A stretch of DNA of 64,000 bases from Megaleporinus macrocephalus (GCA_021613375.1 CM038725.1:11550589-11614588), one strand, 5' to 3'; shown: positions 23,083-34,728, counted from the first letter of the stretch. Program-made: numbers and translations. Notes: generated from the sequence alone by a model not told the origin.

Positions 23083-23689
23083 CTTTATCTTTTAAGAAAT
23101 CACGTAGATTAGCATAACATGCGTCGATGCGTCACTAAGGTGGTCGTGCCTACTAAAAGCATGGATTTATCCGGAGTTCAAGCTGCAGCTATAAACAATC
23201 ACTCACGTGCAAGTTGTGGGAGTGTTTCACACAGAAACGCTCTGTCAGCTCTGCACAGTGGAGATGATCACAACAGTACAACTGACCACGAGCACTTGAA
23301 GCTCAAACATCCCGTCTTTATCAACACAGCAGCAGGACAGCACCTGTTTACTAGTTTATCTTATTTTAGCAGATTACTTTAAGATTATTAACACATGTAA
23401 TATGTTTCTTTCCGTAGTAGTTTAATGTTTTCTGTCATTTTCTCTTTTTTTATTCTCTCTGCTCGACTGTGACGCCTGCAGTAACCAAATTACTAGCACG
23501 TGGGTTAAGCTGCCGCTACACCTACACTCTGTGCTGGGTGCTTCAACCAAACATGAAGTGGCTGGAAATCTAGTTCAGCCACCTGATTGGTTTGGTGAGG
23601 CGCTATTCTCATTCTCTATCGACTATCGAGGAAACATTATTTTGTGATAATTATGGTTATCGTTTTATCACCCAGCCCTAACTTAACAG

Positions 23690-24095
23690 ATCTTTCTCTT
23701 TCCATCTGAACTCCCATCCCAATCCTGTTTGCTGTCCCAGTTTTTGGACACCTATTGGTTGCCCCCTCATCTCCCGACTGCTTCTTTCTTGCTTACGTAT
23801 GATTGCCCTTCTTTTTTTGCTTCTAGAGCTACTAGGTGTACTAGGCCTAGACATATTGACCAAAGAAGTAGAAAAGTCATCAGTCATGGTTGCTTGTGCT
23901 CTGCAAAAAGAAAAAAAAAGGCCTCCAGTTGCACTGAGACAACGAAATAAGCGCTTGCCAAAATGGATCTTTCTCGTTTTGGCTCGACTCCTGTCCTTCT
24001 CCTCCCTGCTCTCCTAGTGCTTGGCCCCCTTTCGCTTGCGTCCCCCGGCTTTCTTGATTGCTTTCTTTCTCGCTGTGTCTGACTATCATCCTTAA
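23690..24095. repeat. Diverged local duplication, copies 2 and 3
   Basis: GATCTTTCTC...CCCATCCC...GCTGTCCCAG at 23690 and GATCTTTCTCGTTTTGGCTC at 23968 are two versions of the segment found at about 21950, spaced 279 bp. The hAT element sits directly against copy 2. Confidence 0.45.
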
Positions 24096-24099
24096 CCAC

Positions 24100-24620
24100 C
24101 TCACCACCCTCCCCACAGCAAAGGGTCTTGTATGGACACAGTGCCTCTTATGAGAAGTCTATTCTTACCGGATCAGCATAGCTGCGTGAAAACAGACAGC
24201 ACAAACAAGCATCTGTTGTGGACGGGGCAGTGTTTTCGTTGTGGTTGGGCTTTGTTTAACGAGCAGCGCTGCTCGCATCCCATGAGGCTCTTTTGGGGGG
24301 GGAATAAAAAAGAACACCGCTGTCCGCTGCTTCGGACAGAGCACGGGTGGAAGTGTGGCAGACCCTTTTTCCACGGGCCGTAAACAACGAGGACCGTCTG
24401 GCCCAAGAGTGGCATCTCGCTTGCCAAGGACTTCCGGCCCGGGTGGCCAAGAGAACGGCCCGGGAGGGTGGTTGGAGGAGCAGCTGGACTGGCGCGTAAA
24501 CTTTTCACACACCCCTACAAACACAATCTCTCCCCGCTGTGGCCACCAGCTAAACACACATAGCCCCACCCGTGCAGCTAGGAAGCGTTAGAGGGACTGT
24601 GCGCTGAGACGAGCGAGGAA
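24100..24620. promoter_or_regulatory. Candidate CNE, GC-rich
   Basis: A repeat-free, CpG-retaining block with palindromic GAGCAGCGCTGCTC at 24260 and TGTCCGCTGC...GACAGAGC. Long overlapping frames on both strands (up to 134 codons minus) have no domains. A decayed exon cannot be excluded. Confidence 0.35.
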
Positions 24621-24928
24621 AACGAAGTTGATGACAGACGCAGTTTTCTCGTTGGAGTTGAAGTGGATTAGACACATTGTGTTTGATAAGCTGGTTTTCG
24701 CACGACTACACAATCAACAGCTTCTTTCCTCAAATCATTTAACCACCGAAACACACAAAATACACCCTTCCCATTGTTTCACACTCATCAGCGAGACTGC
24801 TCTGTTATTAAAGTAGCGCTGCTGTGTTGATTTGTGGCGTTTCACAGCTGTGTCTCTCAGATGAAGATCCAGTGAAGGAATCAGGAAGGCCCTGGCTACA
24901 GATCGCTGAAAACATTACACACACTGTC

Positions 24929-25165
24929 AATCAAAAGTTTGGACACACCTAACCAGGTTTACTATTTTAATAGTATTAATATTAGTGAATAATTGTGAAA
25001 ACATTAAAACAATTAAATAACACGTATAGAATTATTTCTGGATGAGAGTAAACATCTGGTTGGGGTTTAAAGAATGTTTATAGTCTCTTTTAGAAATAAG
25101 CTCATTTTTGGTCTGATGCAGGTTTACATACTTTTACTCCTAATACTCCTAATTGCTAAGAATTG
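24929..25165 (+). mobile_element. Half copy of Tc1-type MITE (GGACACACC ends)
   Basis: Left terminus CACTGTCAATCAAAAGTTTG followed by GACACACCTAACCAGG, then an interior similar to 16818-17207 (GGTTTACATACTTTTA). No matching right end was found. Confidence 0.7.
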
Positions 25166-26030
25166 TTCCCATTCCAACATAAATGGTGAAGCAGTTATTT
25201 ATAATTATTATTATTATTATCATATATCCAGTTTAACATTGTATTGTGGAGAATTGCAAAAGTAATGTAACCAATAGTATAGGTAAGAAGTCAAAGGTTT
25301 GGCTTTTATTTTGGAGTAACGATCAAGATATATATATATTTTTTTGAGTATCAACCCCAACACTGATAACCAACCACTAGCCAACTTACTCACCTCATGA
25401 CTGTAATCAGGGGGCAAAAACATTACTCACCTCACATTTATATAGCTAACAATAGACAGTAGGTAAAGTTAACGTACCTCCAGTCCCACCTTTATAGCAC
25501 TTGGCATACATGTCAAGGGTGAATGGTTTAAGATAGCAATGGACTTTTACAGATTGTATTTATTTATTATTGTTTTTGTTTACCATAGTCATGCAGTTCT
25601 GCTTTTTTATCTATTTATATGGGAAAACTGAGAGGATGCATGTTACCAATGTTCGTCATATTGTTAATATTTTGAATGGAGGCTAAAGTATTATAATAAA
25701 ACCAAGCAAATGTGGTGCTTCTAAAGCAACAAAGCCATCATTGTGTTGACTTAAGATCAGATTGATTAAAGTGTGGAATTGTACTTTCCTCATGCAGTCA
25801 GTACTGCTTTTTTTATGAAAGTTGAAATAATATATGTGCTCTATGGAAACTCAAATGAGAGTGCACTGTGGAACAAAGTCAACTAGACAAAGAGCAGCAA
25901 AACCTGATGTGATATGAGCAGCAGAGCAAAAATGAATATAATATAATCTCTTCTTTCAAAATCATCCTTTTCATCTTTTTTTGTAGGGGGGGGGTCCCTT
26001 TGTAACACAAACCTGTTTTACATCTCGGGG
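25166..26030. other. AT-rich noncoding sequence
   Basis: No gene recognised. A foldback-element half is near 25168 and a run of 9 Gs is near 25987. Confidence 0.45.
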
Positions 26031-26400
26031 AAAATAATGAAGAAAATAAGTTTTATGAGCTACAGGAGTGATGCAGATATATTTGGACATGCTTTCATAT
26101 CACGGGATATGGATTTAATTACTGTTAGATTTCACTTTTTCATTTTGTTAATAAGCATGCCGCTGACTGACAGTTGGTTTATTGCTGGATTTGGTGAAAC
26201 GTCTCTTTATTTCCGAGTGACTTTATTGAGGTTGGAGAAGCAGCCGAGTGCGCGAGGTTGGTTAGCTGCCAGTAATGGACAGATGCAGATGCCAAATTGG
26301 GGAAGTGAAAGTCCTGCTCTCTTTCTCTCTTTTCCTCCCCCTTCTATCTCTCACCCGCTCTCTCCATCATGACAGCCAGTAGAATCACCACACCACACAC
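26031..26400. promoter_or_regulatory. Candidate CNE
   Basis: Repeat-free block with GGATTTAATTACTG near 26109 and TTAATAAGCATGCCG near 26148. The 111-codon open frame across it has no domain. Moderate-quality call. Confidence 0.35.
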
Positions 26401-26654
26401 ATACACGCGCTCGTGCTCACACACGCTAACACACCAACCCCACCTTAACGAATCCCTGACTCGAACCCAATGGACGCAATCAACTGTCAGAGGTTTGCGG
26501 CTATAGCTAAACCTCAAGGGACTGTTTTTGGGAAGGACTGACGATACAATAAGGCTGTGGCCAAAAACAAACTCAGTGGATTTAGCTCGATAAAAAGTAT
26601 GATTAAGTATGATTTAGTCTTTTAGTTCCAAACTTACTACATTACTACAGCCTA

Positions 26655-26805
26655 CAGAAATGACTCCCTGTGGTAACAAACAATTAAAACAGCTTTATTT
26701 AACCTATTAAAAGTAGTTTCAATAAACGAAAGTAAAGTAAAATTAATATTATTACTTTTAAATAAAACTAGTTCAATTGCTTGATACCACATGAAGTCAT
26801 TTTTG
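26655..26805. mobile_element. Partial CACTGTAAAAAG-family element
   Basis: Shares TGTGGTAACAAACAATTAAA and AAACTAGTTCAATTGCTTG with the fuller copies at 27176-27735 and 37358-37916. Outer ends are not preserved. Confidence 0.6.
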
Positions 26806-27175
26806 TCTGTCGAATGGAAAATAGTATTTGCATCATTATAGTTGAATTACAAGAGTCACAGTACATAGAACTGATGTACTGTGAACCTCAAACAATGTTG
26901 TCTTCACCTTTAAATCCAAAATCACGTGCTTGCAAAAGATTTTAGTTAGACTGTTACGTAACCGACCCCTCCCACAGTGATGCGCCCGAAATGTACATAT
27001 ACCAGCGCATGTTCTAGCCCAGTAGGATGCAATGACGCCACAATTTTTATATCCTTTCCAATGAACAGCTGGCATCAACCAGCATTACTGATGTTCATCT
27101 CTAAACAAGGCTGATGTTTGTTTGCTTCCTTTTCGCCATTTTCTGCATTAACAGTAGAAACTCGTAACCAAAGCG
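26806..27175. other. Unassigned noncoding sequence
   Basis: Nothing recognised. Confidence 0.4.
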
Positions 27176-27735
27176 ATATGTAATGTGGTAACAACCAATT
27201 GAACTAGTTTTACTCATGCGTTCATTCAAGCTACATTGTTAAATTCCACATTTTACAACCAAAAAAATTACTTTATGTGATGACAAAGAATTAAAATAGT
27301 TTTATTTAACTTAAAAATGTTGTTTGAATGAACGATTCTTCCAGTCAGAGGCACGGTGGTTAGCACTGTCACCTCACAGCAAGACGATCCGGGTTGGATT
27401 CCTGGTTCGGGCCGTTCTGTGTGGGGTGTGCATGCTATCTTCGTGCTTGAGTGGGTTTCTTCTGGATACTCTGGTTTCCTCCCACAGTCCAAACACATGC
27501 ATGTTGGGTTGATTGTTCACTCTACGTTGCCCGTAGGTGTGAGTGTAGGCCATGCAATGAACTAGCAATCTGTCTATGGTGTAGCCCACCTTCGCCCGAA
27601 GACACTGGGATTCGTGGGGCTCAGGTAGAACGTAGAATTTCTCATTTTAACTACATTTTTAGGTTGAATAAAACTAGTTCATGTGCTTGTTACCAATTTT
27701 TTAAAGGATGTACCAATGAAGCTCTTTTTACAGTG
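27176..27735. mobile_element. CACTGTAAAAAG-family element split by a SINE
   Basis: The left part has GTGGTAACAACCAATTGAAC and ATTACTTTATGTGATGACAA. The right part ends GTACCAATGAAGCTC TTTTTACAGTG, the typical terminus. A SINE-like repeat (27349-27632) interrupts it. Noncoding. Confidence 0.65.
27349..27632 (+). mobile_element. tRNA-like SINE, GGCACGGTGG family
   Basis: Starts AGGCACGGTGGTTAGCACTG (pol III A-box-like TGGTTAGCACTG), then GGGTTGGATTCC (B-box-like), then the conserved TTTCCTCCCACAGTCCAAAC body. Other copies: 47700-47993 (-), 51904-52080 (+), 54447-54786 (-). Confidence 0.75.
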
Positions 27736-28639
27736 TCGGATGTTCCATTTCTCTTTAAGTGCTACAGCTTGTACAGGCACCAGGGGGCACAAATTTAATT
27801 TGCTCTGCTTGTTTCACTCCGGACAGTTTCTCAAAGACGTGAACAATATCAAGTAGCTTTGTTCAACGCTCGACACTAAAGAGACTGAAGAGACTAGCAG
27901 TTCCATCATTGTTAACATCCCTACCCCAACAGTGACCTGTAAGAAGCAGCCATGTAGTGATTTCATTACTAAGTTTAAAAATGCTGACTATATGAAAAGT
28001 TATAATATTCACTTTTTATTTAACATGAATAACTGTTCATGAATATCAGTGCAAATACCTTAAATCAAATACACTTGGAATATAATCAATTTATTTGGTA
28101 CAACAAGTGACTAAACTTTTTTTCTTTTTCAAATTTAGTTTATATGATTAATTCTTCAAATCAAAGTAATTTAGATTAAATAAAACTAGTTCAAATGTTT
28201 GTTACCACATGATGTAACACAAAGTGACACCGTTTGAGACAAAGAAGAAACATAATTAAGCACATCAATATTAAACTTCAAGTATACAAAGGATCACAAA
28301 TCTACATGTATGTGATATATTTTAAAGAGAATGTAGATTTGTGCCAGGTTTTTAAAGTAACACATATTAAACGATAATGAAAAATGCATGAATATATTCC
28401 TCAACATGCCAAAACATACTTAAACAAAAATGTTTTTTTATAATATAATAATTTCCATTATTGCACATTTAAAATGTTGATATATTTGAAAGCAGTACCT
28501 TTTGAAAATATAATTTAAAGTAATTTTAATAATTGCACAAGTTTTGTAACATGAGCTGTTCCAAGTTTAAACAGGAAACATGCAGGCGTAGAAGTGTTTC
28601 AACATTACTTTTGTAATATAATTTAGGTAATTTATAGTC
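27736..28639. other. AT-rich sequence with one CACTG-family fragment
   Basis: AAATAAAACTAGTTCAAATG and TGTTACCACATGATGTAA at about 28176-28219 are a fragment of the CACTGTAAAAAG family. The rest is unassigned. Confidence 0.45.
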
Positions 28640-29790
28640 ATAATCATTACTTTATTTATAGAGCACTTTTCATACCAGTGGCACCTCAAAGTGCCTTACA
28701 GGCTTTACAATAAAGCTTAACATTAATAAAAGAAACTATGAGTATTAATTTAAAGTCATATGACAGATCAAATTGAAAAGATAAATAACAAAGACACAGA
28801 ATATAAATTAAATGCTTAGTGAAAGAGATGTGTTTTTAAATGTCTCTTAAAAGTGGGAACTGAGTTTGACTGTCTAATAAAAGCTGGAACTGAGTTCCAC
28901 AGTTTGGATGCACAATAACTGAAAGAGTTCTTTCCCTGTTTTATGTATTTAAAGGCGTTTGCAGAAGGTCAGTATCTGCAGAGCTGAGACCGCATGCTGC
29001 AATACAAATTAAAGGTCATTAAATAAACTTAGTAGCAGTGCTTTAAAATATATTCTGAAATAAATATGTAGTTCTTTCATGGCAGTGATATAAACTCTCT
29101 TTTTCATTTCTGTTAGTGTCTGGTCTGCTGCTTTCTGTATAAGTTGTATTGGGCAGATTGTATTCTTTTAGGAAGTCCAGCAAGAACAGCATTACAGTGA
29201 TCAACTCCTGCTTGTAACAAATGCAAGAACAAGTTTCTCTGCAAAGCAAAAGACTGAACTTCTCGAACGATAAAAAAGCTACTTTTGTGACTGTGTTTAC
29301 ATGCGGGATAAAACAGAGAACTGAGATTACACCCAGATTTTACACTAGCTTCTCCTAGAGCAGTTAGTTGTAGGACATTTTGTGACATCCACTGGGAAAT
29401 ATGTAACACACTCCTGGAAAGTATGTCAACAGAGTGTTGTTGCCTTTCAGAAGGATTGGAAATGTGGAATTGTGTGACATCAGCAAGGCTATAAAAATAT
29501 CATGTTCCCTAACGCCATCACCTACAGGTTACCTGTATGAAAAGAAAGGCAATGGCCCTAAAGTTGAACCTTGAGGGCCTCCACAAGAAACATTGCATTC
29601 GCTTGATGAGCAATATCCTAGTAAAACCAAGAACAGTCTACTTGTTAAGTAGGATTTGAACCATGTTAAAACAGTGATTAAGAAGCCTATCCAGTGTTAA
29701 AGATGATGCATTTGAATTTTGTGTATCTAAAGCTGCTCTAAGACCAATAAGACCAAAATAAAAGTCTTTGTGCAAACAGCCTTACGAAGA
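28640..29790 (-). pseudogene. L2-clade LINE relic, reverse transcriptase region and 3' end
   Basis: A minus-strand retrotransposon 3' portion, broken by frameshifts and stops. Translating piecewise on the minus strand gives, in order: GLRAALDTQ near 29719-29745 (compare DLSAAFDTVDH), WFKSYLTSRLF near 29631-29663, GGPQGSTLGPL near 29550-29582 (compare GVPQGSVLGPL), LADVTQ near 29470-29487 where an intact enzyme has YADDTQ, WMSQNVLQL near 29366-29396, DHCNAVLAGLPK near 29172-29205, and a C-terminal WNSVPAFIRQ...LKTHLFH ending in a stop at 28816-28818. The 3' tail (AAGTGCTCTATAAATAAAG on the minus strand) is L2-like. The catalytic motif is destroyed, so it is dead. Only 29113-29409 stays open over any length. 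Confidence 0.88.
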
Positions 29791-30394
29791 ATACTGAGGG
29801 AAGGAGTCTATGATTGTTAGAACACTGTTCTACTGAGGCAGGCTGAGAGCTGGGGGCTTCAAACCAGGTACTTCTCTTTGCCTGGCATTTCCAGATCTGT
29901 TCCAGTGTGGGTGTAAAGTCTGGAATCTCACCGACGCAAAGTTGAATCTGGAGGAGTCGAAGTCGTCATCAGACTAGGTGGACCTGAAACTGCTATGTAT
30001 GAGGTATCCCTGACTGCTTCCAAACACGTTTTCCACTTAGAGCTCAGTCTGCCACTCCAGGAGAGGCCTGGAGCCAATCAGCATCCAGAGACAAAGAAAA
30101 CAGAAAAGTTGAGGTCAGTTAAAGGCTGTAAATCTAAGACGACTGTTAAAAGGAGAGCAGCTATCAGTGAACTGAGGCAATAAAAGAGGGTAACTAAGTG
30201 CTTATAACTCAGCATAAAGCACTAAATGTGTATTAGTACATGCAGTAGTATATTTTAATATACTATGCTAATATAACTATACTAATATAAGTCAAATAAC
30301 TGTTATATCTACAAATTACATACTTAAATCTACTACAGTGCAACTTAAGTTGGTCAAACAAAGCACGCAAACACACAACTACATGCATTTAGTG
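29791..30394. other. Unassigned noncoding sequence
   Basis: Possibly further degenerate LINE sequence at its left edge. Otherwise no feature recognised. Confidence 0.4.
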
Positions 30395-30590
30395 TGTAGT
30401 CTCCAAAATGATAACTTCACAGCACAGGACAAAAACCCTCTTTAATTCAATCTAAGTTAATAGTGTTTATAGTGTAAAGGTGTTTTGTACAAAGAATGTT
30501 TGAAGCATTTTTATCATCTTGAAATTTTGACACAAAGTGAAGGATAAGGCCTGAAAAAACTTGGTTTTATTTGGACAGCAAGGATATATT
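30395..30590 (+). mobile_element. Degenerate MITE, TCGCTGTCC family
   Basis: CTCCAAAATGATAACTTCAC, then CAAAAACCCTCTTTAATTC, then a right end TTATTTGGACAGCAAGG match the family in plus orientation. The left terminus is lost. Confidence 0.55.
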
Positions 30591-30884
30591 TAGTAGTAGC
30601 TTAATTATGAATTGAATACTTTTAATTTGTTAGAAATTGCACAAATTCTGCCATTACTTATTTTATTACTTCAATGTTTAAAGTGTTTATATTTTGCCTT
30701 CCACCCAATAAGCATTGAGATTGAGACTCCAGCAGCCCACCTGTGACAACTCCCCCAACCATCCTGCCCTCCGCCCAACTAAGTATTGGGTTAAGACTGG
30801 GTTAGGTGTTGGGATAGGTGTTGGAATAGGCTCTAGCATTTTAGTTGACAAACAAAAAATTCAATAATGTATGAATATTTAAAA

Positions 30885-30973
<89 letters not shown>
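30885..30973. repeat. (TA)n microsatellite
   Basis: About 44 TA units. The flanks 30591-30884 and 30974-31315 hold nothing else recognised. Confidence 0.97.
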
Positions 30974-30977
<4 letters not shown>

Positions 30978-31315
30978 TTCCTTGAGGAATTCGAGCAACC
31001 ACAGAGCACAAATACCTAAAAGGCATAGTGAACGCATGCCTTCACATGCAAGAGACACCCAGAACTGTTGCTAACAACAACTAACATATCTACATATCCT
31101 TGGGAAGTCTGCATTTCCTCAAACAAAACAACTTAAGAACTGTTCTGAAATCAGTTCTATGCTACTTTTCCATAGACTGCCACAAAGCAGTGTCTCCACA
31201 TGATACAATAAGATTGAAGCTGAACACATTTAATAGTAGCTTTTAATGCAATTGCCTTTTAAGTTCCTCTTCACGCTATGGAGGCATTAGAGGTAGGATG
31301 ACTGTGTAAGCTCAT

Positions 31316-31560
31316 GCTACTTGAGTGGATGCACATTTGAACCCATCTGCAGAAGACAGGGAGGGAAAAAAAGTCCTTGACGTTTTGAAATTAGTTGACA
31401 GATTCCATCAGTCCCCAGGCCATGACATGCTACATCCTGGCAAATTAAGGTTAAGAGAAGGTAGACCGGCTCGACTCTGCCTGACTGAGCCTTGTCTAAT
31501 AGAACAAATAGCCAGAGGGCACTGCTAGGCCCGGAATCTGATTCGTAATTACAGGCACAC
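31316..31560. promoter_or_regulatory. Candidate CNE
   Basis: A compact, repeat-free block: TTGAAATTAGTTGACAG, GCAAATTAAGGTTAAG, GATTCGTAATTACAGGC. It lies between AT-rich DNA and a CA-rich tract. No convincing frame. Confidence 0.42.
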
Positions 31561-31574
31561 GCACATACACTAGC

Positions 31575-31690
31575 AATGTGGCCACATGTGCACACACTCA
31601 CACGCTCACACACACACACACACACACAAACATATGCAAACACACACAAGCATGCAGGCACACGTCCACACATACACACATAAATATGCA
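31575..31690. repeat. CA-rich tract with (CA)n core
   Basis: Degenerate (CA)n with a perfect core at 31606-31628. Frames rich in His and Thr, or Cys and Val, are artefacts. Confidence 0.9.
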
Positions 31691-31740
31691 TGAGACCTTA
31701 TGTACAGACCAGCACATATATCCCCCCACATGTACATATA

Positions 31741-32806
31741 TATACAGTACTGTGCAAAACTCAGCAACTACACTGGCTTCTTTTTTCAGACAATACAGGC
31801 ACAAGTTATTCTTCTTTTTCACACTGGAGAGAAAGCAGAAAGCATATGCTTAAAAGAAGATGTAGAAGACTTAAGATAATTAAACAGAATGTCCTTTGTT
31901 TAGCATTAAGGGTGTCTACACATTGACTTTATTGTAGTTTCCATTACTTTACAAGCTTTCAGTTTTAATTTACTGAAAATACTTTCAAAGTTCAGCTTCA
32001 GAAGTTGGTTGAATTTCTTGATTTCCACTGTCCAAGTAATCGCAAACACATTTAAGTCCAAGTTGCATCTGTCCAAGGAGAAAACAAGTATATCCAAAAT
32101 AGTAACTTTACAAGAGAGGCCAAAAACCTTCTCCACTCTTAATGTAAGTTAGGTTTCATTCCAAGTGAAGATGGAGCTTTTCTGTTGGTCCATTCGTTAT
32201 AAAACTTTTACATTGCTTTTCTTTCTACAGTGTAGATTTTAGAGATTAATGTAAAAGTTTTCATGATATTTTTACATTGCTTTCCAACATAAAACGTATC
32301 AACAGCATGTTCAACTAATATAGAAAAATGAGAATCCACAACAATGGAGACATGGTTTCTTTAGACAGCTATGATATCTGTAGGTGCAGCCAGTCCATTG
32401 CTCTAAGAACATTATAAGATTCTTTCTTTTCTCAATAACGGCTTCTTGAGAGCTATGCAGTCATGCAGTCTCATAACGTTGAGCTGCCTCCTCTCAGTGG
32501 ATGGATGCCCAATAACACTTGTGGATGTTTTCAGATCTGAAGCAAGAGCTCGATTTTCTGTTCTCTCTCTCTCTCAAGGTTAAAAGCTTTAAGTACTGCT
32601 TATCTGGTAATGACAGTTTTGGTGGTCTACCAGGTCCTCCACAGTTATTAGGGGACCCATTTCCCTTCTTCATTACGCAAGTGTGTTGCGTTATACATTC
32701 AAATCTTCGTAAATAGCCCTTAAAAATGAGTAACTTGTATAAAATGTCAGTTTTGACTGGAAAGGAAGTCAATTAAGGTTCATCTCAGACTTTTGCACAG
32801 CACTGT
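31741..32806. mobile_element. Tc1-type element (GTGCAAA...CAGA ends) with nested MITE
   Basis: Left end TACAGTACTGTGCAAAACTC and right end CTCAGACTTTTGCACAGCACTGTAT are inverted repeats with TA flanks. A TCGCTGTCC-family MITE is inserted at 32062-32376. The rest of the interior (32480-32800) recurs as fragments at 11225, 34735 and 36400. No transposase frame. Confidence 0.78.
32062..32376 (+). mobile_element. MITE, TCGCTGTCC family, nested and internally duplicated
   Basis: Left end GCATCTGTCCAAGGAGAAAA and right end GGTTTCTTTAGACAGCTATG. It is about 70 bp longer than other copies because the TTTTACATTGCTTTC segment is repeated at 32211 and 32271. The 26-bp module at 32231-32256 recurs exactly at 35955-35980. 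Confidence 0.75.
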
Positions 32807-32849
32807 ATGTGCATAAGATTTAAGAATACTCACATACAGAACACACATA

Positions 32850-32854
<5 letters not shown>

Positions 32855-32939
<85 letters not shown>
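32855..32939. repeat. (TA)n microsatellite
   Basis: About 42 TA units, 48 bp to the right of the Tc1-type element end. Confidence 0.97.
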
Positions 32940-32941
<2 letters not shown>

Positions 32942-33405
32942 GCTTGTTTTCTAATAGTTTTGACCTGGCCAGAGTCCAGATTTGAACCCTATAGAGAAAA
33001 TTTCCTCTCACATCAAATACAAACTAGCTAGGCAATGTTCTTCAACTGTTTGAAATCATAAATGCTAAGTGGAAAAGTATTGACTCTTCTTTCTGTAAAA
33101 GGTCATATGCGACTTTAACCAGTACTTCAACATTTAAATGTGTAAAAGGGAAAAGCTATACCACTTCAAGCCACTTTATCTATTCATTGATTGATTTGAC
33201 TATTGAAAGTTGAATCTTTTGCTGTTTTGTGTATATACGCCTGACCTTATGTGCAGCCAAGGCCGCATAAAAATTATTTCTTATATAACTCATAGACATC
33301 ATAGTTCCTGCCACCGAATACAAAAGCATGTACGGTGTTATTCTTTCATTGTTAACAAATCATCTCAAGTTTTAACGGGACTATTTTTACTAAAGTGTGT
33401 TATAT
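32940..33405. other. Unassigned noncoding sequence
   Basis: No recognised feature. Confidence 0.45.
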
Positions 33406-33409
33406 TTTA

Positions 33410-33640
33410 AAGCTTCATGTAAAAGTAAAAACTAATGTGCCTCATTTACCGAAAACCCACTTAAGCTGCTTTCACAGAAAAGACACTCACCGATGTTTTC
33501 TTGTTTGGAATTTGGTGACCACTTTAGAACAAGTCCACCCTTATAAAGTGTTTATGACTGGTTTAAATGTTTATTAATTGTTATTTATTAGATCATAAAC
33601 ACATAAAAACTCATTAATTAGCAGTTACAATGCATAAATA
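33410..33640 (+). repeat. Duplicated module A, copy 1
   Basis: Matches 35972-36205 in direct orientation (TGCCTCATTTAC, GAAAACCCACTTAAGCTGCT, TTTATTAATTGTTATTTATT). The second half belongs to the element at 33515-33936, but the first 100 bp lie outside it, so a segment was duplicated and not only a transposon. Confidence 0.8.
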
Positions 33641-33936
33641 GGAAGGACAAAAGTGAGCGATTGTTAGAATAACAGTGAACTCACTTTATTTTAGCCCAGA
33701 TTTGAATGTTAAGTGATCTTATTTGATTGTTTCTATTAGTCAGTATTAAACCTGTCAGCTTCAACACATATTCATATTCATCAGCTGGAGAAGCTCACTT
33801 TTGCCTGCTTTATTAATGTGCTATAACTGATTATTAACACTTTTTAAAATCTGACTGGCTTAATAATCACTAATAAACTAATTTCCAACCGTTCATAAAC
33901 CCTTTATTACAGTAGATTAATTCTGGAATGGTACCA
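33515..33936. mobile_element. MITE with ~45-bp inverted ends
   Basis: Left GTGACCACTTTAGAACAAG...TTATAAAGTGTTTATGAC pairs with right GTTCATAAACCCTTTATTAC...TTCTGGAATGGTACC. About 420 bp, AT-rich, noncoding. Superfamily uncertain. Confidence 0.65.
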
Positions 33937-34104
33937 GACTGTGTTCTTAGGTAAGAATGTAGACTGAGAAAAGTAGATATTGGTGAATAGGAGCCACTGA
34001 GTTAGTTTTTAATAGTATTACTAATTACTAATAGTAATGGTAAAGTAAGACCATTGCAGGTTTAGTAATAGATTACTTTATTTTAAGTACCTCAACACTG
34101 TTAA

Positions 34105-34505
34105 CAACCTGTTTTACCTCCAGGAGTGAGTATATTTAACAGAGTTTATTGTTCTGGCTTTGTCCAAAGAGGCAATTTCTTGGAGGGGAAGTGAGACAGG
34201 AAATGCCCCCGGCAGGCTCTTCAGAGTGACTGGCCCCTGTCGCCTGTCCTTCCTGCATGCCGCGGGTTTCGTAAATGTCTTCAGGAGAGAAAACAAAAAA
34301 GAAGCGGCAAAAAGTCCCATTTATCATCGCTGTGTGGTCAGCAGACCTATAAAACTCAGTCGCATTCCACCACATCTGTGTAGCCACAGCATATTTAAGG
34401 AAATGGATTACACAACAGCCATTTAGTCAAAGCTTCTGTAAATATTATGTGAGTAAGGAATGATCGCACAATAAGGGCCATCTGGTATTTACAGATTTTG
34501 GCAAA
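34105..34505. promoter_or_regulatory. Candidate CNE
   Basis: Repeat-free block amid transposons with GAGTTTATTGTTCTGGC, CCCATTTATCATCGC, CCTATAAAACTCAG and a retained CpG cluster near 34260. Domain-free open frames occur on both strands. Confidence 0.42.
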
Positions 34506-34581
34506 AAATAAAAAATAAATAGACCAAAATGATACAAGCTTTAGTCCTAACAGCAGGGAAATGAGGGTTAGGACACCTGTA

Positions 34582-34728
34582 CACTGTAAAAAATGGTTTA
34601 ACCAAATAAAATGAGCTCATGTGGTAACAGGTAATTAAAGTAAAAATAAGTTTCATTTATTTAAAAAAAAAACTACATTTTAAAGTTGAGTAAAACTAGT
34701 TTAATTTCTTGTTACCACATTTATGTAG
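34582..34728. mobile_element. Partial CACTGTAAAAAG-family element
   Basis: Left end ACACTGTAAAAAATGG, interior ATGTGGTAACAGGTAATTAA and AAAACTAGTTTAATTTCTTG. The right terminus is missing. Confidence 0.65.

Larger units (their letters stand above)
22402..23680. mobile_element. hAT-type element with TAGGGCTGGGCGAT ends
   Basis: A 1279-bp element. Left end TAGGGCTGGGCGATAT and right end ATCACCCAGCCCTA are inverted repeats. Near-identical 8-bp flanks CCTTAACA (22394-22401) and ACTTAACA (23681-23688) fit a hAT target duplication. The interior holds (CA)n, (TA)n and a GTCCTAAAGTGAGGACC segment known from fish repeats. An 87-codon frame at 23119-23382 has no recognisable transposase motif, so the element is non-autonomous. 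Confidence 0.85.

Noticed and set aside
23119..23382. 87-codon frame as a hAT transposase
   Set aside because: Too short, with no catalytic DDE or BED-finger pattern; the element is internally repetitive and non-autonomous.
27349..27600. A functional tRNA gene at the tRNA-like head
   Set aside because: A-box and B-box-like motifs are present but no cloverleaf with an anticodon arm can be drawn, and the sequence continues into a SINE body found four times.
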